64,000 nt of DNA from Bombyx mori (taxonomy: Eukaryota > Arthropoda > Insecta > Lepidoptera > Bombycidae), in the NCBI RefSeq assembly GCF_030269925.1, contig NC_085107.1, positions 5,084,001 to 5,148,000 of the forward strand. Reading direction: 5' to 3'. The notes under the pieces were generated by a model. The model was not told where the DNA came from, made no database searches, and saw nothing but the letters and a program-made list of their open reading frames with translations. Of the stretch, positions 58,267 to 64,000 are shown piece by piece. The stretch's first letter is position 1, and each line of letters begins with the position of its first letter. Both the position numbers and the translations under genes were made by a program.

Positions 58267-59095
58267 TTACAATATTAGAGTTTGCAAATTTCTAATCAAC
58301 TCAGTGTATTTGTTTATTTAAATACATTCACTATCTTTAAATAGAAAATGTACAAATTCGGAGACGGATTGACTTGTTCCGTTGTTCGAGGTTCATTATA
58401 GGAATTTATAGAGAAATTAATAACTCGATATGTGCTGGAGTGAGCTGATTGCTACTTAAATCGATAGTTAGTAAACATATCAGTTAAGTTGTTTTAAAGC
58501 AGTTCACGACTTACCCGGCAAAGTTTCTCAACTTGTTAATATTTCTTCGAAAGTATTGCAGATAATTGCAGATATTTACTTCATAACAACTTTTAAGTAC
58601 ATAAATGTTTGTAAGCTTAGCAGTTTTCTTTTAATAACTTTATGTCTATCCATTTTATATCTTTTAAACTTTTAAATGTATAAAATTGATAAGAGCAATT
58701 ACTAAATTGTAAGAGTGAGATTGATCGTTATAAAATACCCTAGTCGAACTTTCCCATTTGCATAACGGCTTATTGACTACACATCGGTATTTACACTGAG
58801 TATATCATAATAATTTTAATTACAGTATTCGAAAACATACAAACATAGAATCTCCGCAACCAAGACGTGTTTGATAAGTAATTTATTTGCAGACCAAGTT
58901 CTTGTCTGTATCCGACTATGTGAATGAGATGTTCGTAGCTCGACACCGGAACAGCGTCTCGCTTCAAAGGCGGCTAGACGGAGCTTCGGAGCTGTCATTA
59001 GTTTGGTCATTCGAATTTTGTAACGTTTCCTGCAGAATCTCTGCAGTTTAAATTAGTTGTGTTAATTAAACATTCACTTAGTATGTATTTCTTAG
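58267..59095. other. AT-rich spacer
   Basis: About 830 bp with nothing recognised. Confidence 0.45.
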
Positions 59096-59097
59096 AA

Positions 59098-59235
59098 TTG
59101 TCGTAGGGAGGCTACGTCAATAGTCGCAACGGCATGCGGGGTGGATGCAGACGAGAGGCCCTGGATTAGGTCGCGTGACGTGACTTGGGAGAGGCCCATG
59201 TCCAACAGTGGACTAAGACTGTTAATGATGATACT
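59098..59235 (+). repeat. RTE-like LINE 3' end
   Basis: Plus strand resembles the 44595-44835 3' end: GGCCCTGGATTAGGTCG, TGGGAGAGGCCCATGTCC, AACAGTGGACTAAGACTG, then a short TGATGA-type tail. A very short 5'-truncated copy. Confidence 0.55.
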
Positions 59236-60125
59236 ACATATCCGTGTAAAGATAATACAACCAAATTTGGTTTTCCTTAAAATTTGTTCAAAATGTGCGG
59301 GTTTATTCAACCTTTTTTGGGCTGGGAGCCGAACCTCCTACGAGGTCCCGGCAACTAGAAAGCGTGCGGGCTATGTGGGATTGGTCGGCCCGCAGATGTT
59401 GGGAACGGACGCTGTGCCCAAAGATAGTATTTAGGGCCCTACCCACTAAACGACTCCCTTGCACCCTCGCTCAAGTATCTGATCCCCCCGCATTCAGAAC
59501 CAAGATGGGGCAAGGGGGCTACCGCGGTCAACATGGGAAACAGATGCGCAACCCACCCCAAGGACGCCCAGCGGACGGGGCCCTCGAGGCGAAACGAAGG
59601 ATTTGGAACGTTGGCCGTTTCGATACGGCGACCGGCCGCCTAGGCAGTGTTACTGATGTCTCGGGTTACCCCAATGGGTCAGCATCAGCCTGTCGGGTCG
59701 GGACGCGTTACACCACAAACCGGTCGCTTTTATGATGTCACTCTCGACCAGCGCGCCACATTGTTGGTAACACGCCACGTGGCTTTGACTCCTTCAGGTC
59801 ACCCCGTGACGGTGACCTCCAGACCGCGAGCTCTCTCTCTCTCTCTCACTCATTCCACCACGCCTTTCTGTGAGATGATGAACTCGCAGCTGCTGGGCAT
59901 TAAGGCCGCGACGGTCTGTAGCCATAGGTCCTATCCTATAACCGCGACGAAGGCTACGTACGCGCTGCTCTACTCAGTGTAGCTCGCGAGCGTGTGATCG
60001 ACGATGTCCTCCTCGTTATGGTCATCGCAGTGGTGGCATTGTGCCTTCGGTTCACTCCTGGCGACAAGGTGCAGGTACCGGTCGAAATGACCATGGCCGG
60101 TGAGCATCTGCAACAGCCGTAAGGT

Positions 60126-60465
60126 TTTTTTTACTGCTTAGTTGGGTGGACGAGCTCATGGCCCACCTGTTGTTAAGTGATTACCGGAGCCCATAGACAT
60201 CTACAACGTAAATGCGCCACCCACCTTGAGATATAAGTTCTAAGGTCTCAGTATAGTTACAACGGCTGCCTCTCCCTTACTTATGCCGAAACGCATTACT
60301 GCGTCACGGTAGAAATAGGCAGGGCGGTGGTACCTACCCATGCGGACTCACTAGAGGTCCTAACGCCAGTAATTACGCTAATTATAATTTTGCGGGTTTT
60401 GATTTATATTACACGATGTTATTCTTTCACCGTGGAAGTCAATCGTGATTATTTGTTAAGTACGT
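60126..60465 (-). mobile_element. Bm1 SINE inserted in the R1-clade relic
   Basis: Inverted, nearly full body from the T-rich tail (TTTTTTTTACTGCTTAGTTGGG) through GCGTCACGGTAGAAATAGGC to ATTTGTTAAGTACGTA. The tRNA-like head is not adjacent; it appears after a gap at 60710-60847. Confidence 0.8.
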
Positions 60466-60709
60466 AAATAAAATGAATGTTGTCGATATAATTAAACTAC
60501 TATAAAAGGTTTTAATATTACATAATTTAATCGTGTTTTACTGGACATGACAAAACGTTGAAAGCAAAGTTAAAATTAATGAGATTAAGAGCAACGATCC
60601 GCCATAAAATTGACATGGCCTTCTAACGAGGTTTGAAATGAGTCTTTGGCGATAGATAGCAGCTTCACTGTATCTCTATTATTGTAAATGTCCATAAATG
60701 ACGATGAAC

Positions 60710-60847
60710 ATTACACGATGTTATTTCTTCACCGTGGAAGTCAATCGTGAATATTTGTTAAGTACGTATTTCATTAGAAAAATTGGTACCCGCATCGCTA
60801 GATACGAATGCACCGGACGTTTTATCCTTTAGGCCACTACGACTTCT
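60710..60847 (-). repeat. Bm1 SINE head fragment, overlapping in sequence with the previous copy
   Basis: Repeats the segment ATTACACGATGTTATT...TTGTTAAGTACGTA already present at 60409-60466, then continues into the Bm1 head ending GGCCACTACGACTTC. The B-box part of the head is deleted. Confidence 0.7.
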
Positions 60848-61014
60848 GGTGAAGCGTCTTCGGTCGTGGATCACGAACTCTACGAAGACCAGGCGGGCCG
60901 CCCCATCCGAAAGGGCTCGTACACACATTATCGCGACAATGGTAGAGCGGTTCTTCTGGAAGCCGTACTCCTCCGTCGAATATCCATCATCCCTGACTGA
61001 GATGCAGTGTTTTC

Positions 61015-62122
61015 TTTATTAGATAAATGAGAATTTTTTCAAGTAATACTGAGTAATGTGCACTTAAAATTACTGTCTTACTTATGGTAATTGTTATATA
61101 CATCTGGGTTTTTTGCGAAAGCTTTTTGAAGTGTGGATATTTTCATTGAGGGAATCTGGAAATGTAGAATTTTGTCATATTTTATTTTCGACTATTCTGA
61201 ATACGATGTTCGAAGATTTTACATACGATGTTTCAATATATTTCGTTTTATTGGCACGAGTCATAGACACAATTACAATTAAATTACCTTTACGGTTTAA
61301 TCTCGTGTTTTATTTATTGTCATTATAATATGTTAGTTAGCTTTACGGCTTGAATGGTGCCGGTCGAGTACGTGAGCTCAAAAACTGTAACATTAAAAAT
61401 CGCGAGACGAAGCCGTAAAAGTATTTTTAATTACAAAAAATTGGTTAGTTACGATATTAAACCATCCTCAAATCAATCATTTTATTCCATCAATAATTTC
61501 TAAAAGCGGCCTTATCAAAGCTGAATTCAGAACAACTATGTTTGGAAACAAAAACAAACATGACAAAACAAAATTGTTTTTGGTAGCAAAAACGCGGAGT
61601 TATGATTGTAATGCATAAATAAATAACCGGGATAAGGGGAAACGTGATAATGACGAACGTTATGTACTATCAAGATCAAAAATAGAAAAAAAAAACAGAA
61701 GTTTTACCTTCCCGGAATCCCGAATAATGCAGGTCGTCCTTTCAGTGTAGGGTTAACAGTTTGATATCGTGTTTTACGTAAAAGAAGTGTTAGATGGTTA
61801 AATTAGAGGGGATTGAGTTCTGTAGGTGAGGGGCTATTTAAAAACAATCTGCTTCATGGTTAATATAAATTGTATTACAAACACTTTGTACACTATTACA
61901 CCATTACAATATTTTACTTTTATAGAACCCTAAGATGTACAGTCTGTGTCTAGATGAGAAGTTATTGTCATCACTGAAAGGAAGACAATCATCTGTTTTA
62001 AACATTTAAATAAGCATTCCAATATTCAAAAATTGTAACCGTACATGTGTCAAGTGTTGCCTGCCATTACTTACATATTCAAACTCTAACAAGAAGTAAT
62101 CAGCTCTGTATGGAGCCATCCT
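61015..62122. other. AT-rich sequence, no gene recognised
   Basis: About 1.1 kb with nothing recognised. Confidence 0.45.
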
Positions 62123-62124
62123 TA

Positions 62125-62565
62125 TCTATATATTAATACGCGAAGCAAAAACTTTGTACCTCTTTTTACGTAAATTGCGCGGTCGGAGAAGTATGAAATT
62201 TTCCACACTTATAGAAAATGTAGAGGAGTGCAGAATGCTAATATTAAAAAAAAAAGCGTTAATAATACATTAATTCAATAAAAAAAGAAACATTACACGC
62301 ACTACCATGTATTTGACACACACACATATATTTATACCCTTTATTTACTGTCAAACTTTTGTCATTGCATTAAAGTCTGTGGCCAAATTGAGAATAGATT
62401 AATATTGCTTATCTTTATTAATATTTGTATACAGTGTAGTCTTGGCGAAATCTGTGAATATAGAAGTATGAGATAGTCTTTGACAATAGAAGTTTAATAA
62501 AGTTAAAAGTTATGTATAATTTCAATTAATTATAGTCGAAATTTCGACTAGTGCGGGACCACTAA
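62125..62565 (+). mobile_element. Non-autonomous Helitron, family 3, plus orientation
   Basis: Starts TCTATATATTAATACGCGAAG. It carries the perfect 16-bp palindrome AGTCGAAATTTCGACT at 62534-62549 and ends GGGACCACTAA, with the CTAG decayed to CTAA. Its 3' end lies within about 25 bp of the GC-rich candidate promoter. Confidence 0.65.
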
Positions 62566-62589
62566 TGTACGTAGATATGCGATGCGCTG

Positions 62590-63054
62590 ACAGATGAAGC
62601 GAGATGAGTTGCAGTAGATGCACCGAGCCGCGCGCACTGCTACGGCCTAACCCCGGCCAGTCATAAATTGAACGCACACAGATACGCGCGTCACGGTTCC
62701 CGAACCCGCTGGTTCCCGCGGTCGATCCCAGTCATCAGGTTTATTTCAAATAGTTTGAAATATTCAATTTACGATTTCTGGAGTTGAAAAAGCGAGGTAA
62801 CTTCGTTCGAAGAACCGTTTTTAAATATCCGACGACTCATTAACTATATAAGTGTATTAAACTTTGCCGACGGAATCGGGCATTTTAATTTTAGTGCATA
62901 ATTAATATGTGTATATAAACTACCGATTAAGTGTATAATATAAGTGAGAAAATACATTTCTAGGTGTTTTAATTTTTAAGTGATTGAAACCTACATTCAA
63001 AAACAACTTTTACAAGTGTTTTTCTGAGTGATTTCATTGACAAAGTCGCAACAG
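62590..63054 (+). promoter_or_regulatory. Putative promoter and non-coding first exon with strong splice donor
   Basis: A CpG-rich block (62590-62740) is followed by about 300 bp of AT-rich leader with several AAGTG motifs. It ends at CGCAACAG followed by GTAAGTGG, an ideal donor with the intron starting at 63055. ATGs in the leader open only tiny frames (for example at 62908), which suggests 5' UTR. The transcription start could not be fixed; CCAGTCATCAGG at 62729 is initiator-like. It may be an alternative first exon to the one at 13470-13695. Confidence 0.42.
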
Positions 63055-64000
63055 GTAAGTGGCTGTTGATATATTTATGTACGTAGCCTCGAATTCTTTT
63101 ATTATTTCTGCTTTTTAGTTGCTTAATCTTCAATAATAGCATTGAAAATTCAAGAATATAACATATCTGAAGTAATATGTGGTGATCTAAAGAAATAATA
63201 TACTATTTTATTTTGTAGATCTAAAAAAGGAATGATGATAATAGAGACTCAATCTAACAGGCTCGCCGAGCGCTTACAAGCGAATTAAGTGATTTGCCTA
63301 TGGCGAAAAGTTTTCCCAATTGCACTCAATCGATCGGCATTGTAATTGATTACTGAATAGTATGCAAACATTAATTTAGTTTCAAAATCAAAGCATATTT
63401 CTCAAAACTTGTAGGTATTGTAGTTTTCTTTCATAATCACATGACTGATTGAAAAAATGAAGAAGCTACGCAGAATCTTTACAAAATTACTTCTTTGCTA
63501 TTAAATGTTATGCACTGTAGTAGACGTGAATCGAATCAAAATAGTTCACAGGTACATTTACGGGTTTGCTTTTTCTGCGCCACAGCTACGTGAACGAGCT
63601 TCTCGAAAGCTGCTTACAAATAATTAGATTGATCGAGAGACTCCGAGCTTTTAAAACTTTTTTATAAGATAGTGGGCACGATCGCGGTCTTTGGTTTCTT
63701 TTTGATCATATTAGCTGACGGCTCACCTGGGGTCTAAATACATACTTTATTGAGTTTTTCCTCATATTTTTTTGCATAGCTGTGGTAAGTTCCTTTCTGC
63801 TCGGTGTTTTATTAGCGGTTTTTTCTCAAGTAAGGTTTGAAAAAAGATCTCAGTGGCAGGCAACGAATCGCCTATGTATTATTTTAGGAATAGTTGGCAA
63901 TATGAGTTGAATGTGATCCATAGGTATAATTATTTTAGAGGTAACTGTTGAACAAGCGACAGGATGAATAAAAAAAAAATGTTAATTTCCGTCCGTAAAA
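63055..64000 (+). other. Putative intron, no exon recognised
   Basis: AT-rich sequence following the candidate donor to the end of the window. No acceptor plus open exon and no repeat family was recognised. Confidence 0.4.

Larger units (their letters stand above)
59300..61012 (-). pseudogene. R1-clade LINE relic, split by Bm1 sequences
   Basis: On minus, about 60850-61012 encodes EEYGFQKNRSTIVAIMCVRA, a reverse-transcriptase fingers/palm motif of R1-clade elements. About 59840-60123 encodes MLTGHGHFDRYLHLVARSEP, then AQCHHCDDHNEEDIVDHTLA, the C-terminal His/Cys region. The GC-rich 59300-59840 is probably the 3' UTR. The polymerase core between these parts is missing, and 60126-60847 is Bm1 plus other sequence. 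It does not lie in rDNA, the usual R1 target, so this is either another R1-clade family or a misplaced copy. Inactive. Confidence 0.65.

Noticed and set aside
59295..59982. GC-rich plus-strand frames of 97-146 codons
   Set aside because: They lie in the 3' UTR and antisense of the R1-clade relic. The minus strand carries the recognisable protein motifs.

Overview
The window looks like lepidopteran nuclear DNA, most likely silkworm (Bombyx) or a close relative. It is AT-rich and intron- and repeat-dominated. It carries several copies of a tRNA-derived SINE that I recognise as Bm1, Jockey-type and other non-LTR retrotransposons known from silkworm, DD37D (maT-type) mariner elements and short non-autonomous Helitrons. 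There is no sign of bacterial, plasmid or phage organisation. The species call rests on recognising repeat families, not on a search.

Host genes are sparse. (1) The left edge (1-242, + strand) is the last coding exon of an FG-nucleoporin-like protein, probably Nup153: a 24-residue polyglutamine run and a basic C-terminus. (2) An intronless minus-strand gene at 10302-11363 encodes a 353-residue sperm-tail PG-rich-repeat (STPGR) protein. (3) Two plus-strand regions look like promoters with non-coding first exons that end in strong splice donors, at about 13470-13695 and about 62590-63054. I see no host coding exon between them. They may be alternative first exons of one large gene that continues beyond the right edge, or of two genes.

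Everything else is mobile DNA or unassigned AT-rich sequence. Two near-identical Jockey-type LINEs lie on the minus strand (18518-23716 and 31999-37195). The first keeps both ORFs open, has a 55-nt A-tail and a clear target-site duplication. The second has a 2-bp deletion in ORF2. Their 5' leaders carry short tandem repeat arrays whose copy number differs between the copies. Two 1306-bp DD37D mariner elements in opposite orientation (8984-10289, +; 29233-30538, -) share the same termini but carry different inactivating lesions. The first lies 13 bp from the STPGR stop codon.

Older debris includes a DD34D mariner relic (about 23920-24497), two R1-clade LINE relics (11480-12010; 59300-61012), RTE-like and CR1-like LINE 3' ends, at least eleven Bm1 pieces, one other tRNA-derived SINE (45555-45841) and at least eight short Helitron copies. 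Between 39.5 and 42.2 kb and between 56.7 and 62.6 kb these are packed close together. I found no CRISPR array, rRNA, credible tRNA gene or operon-like system. The most notable features are the intact-looking LINE with variable promoter repeats, the paired mariner copies and the two candidate alternative first exons.
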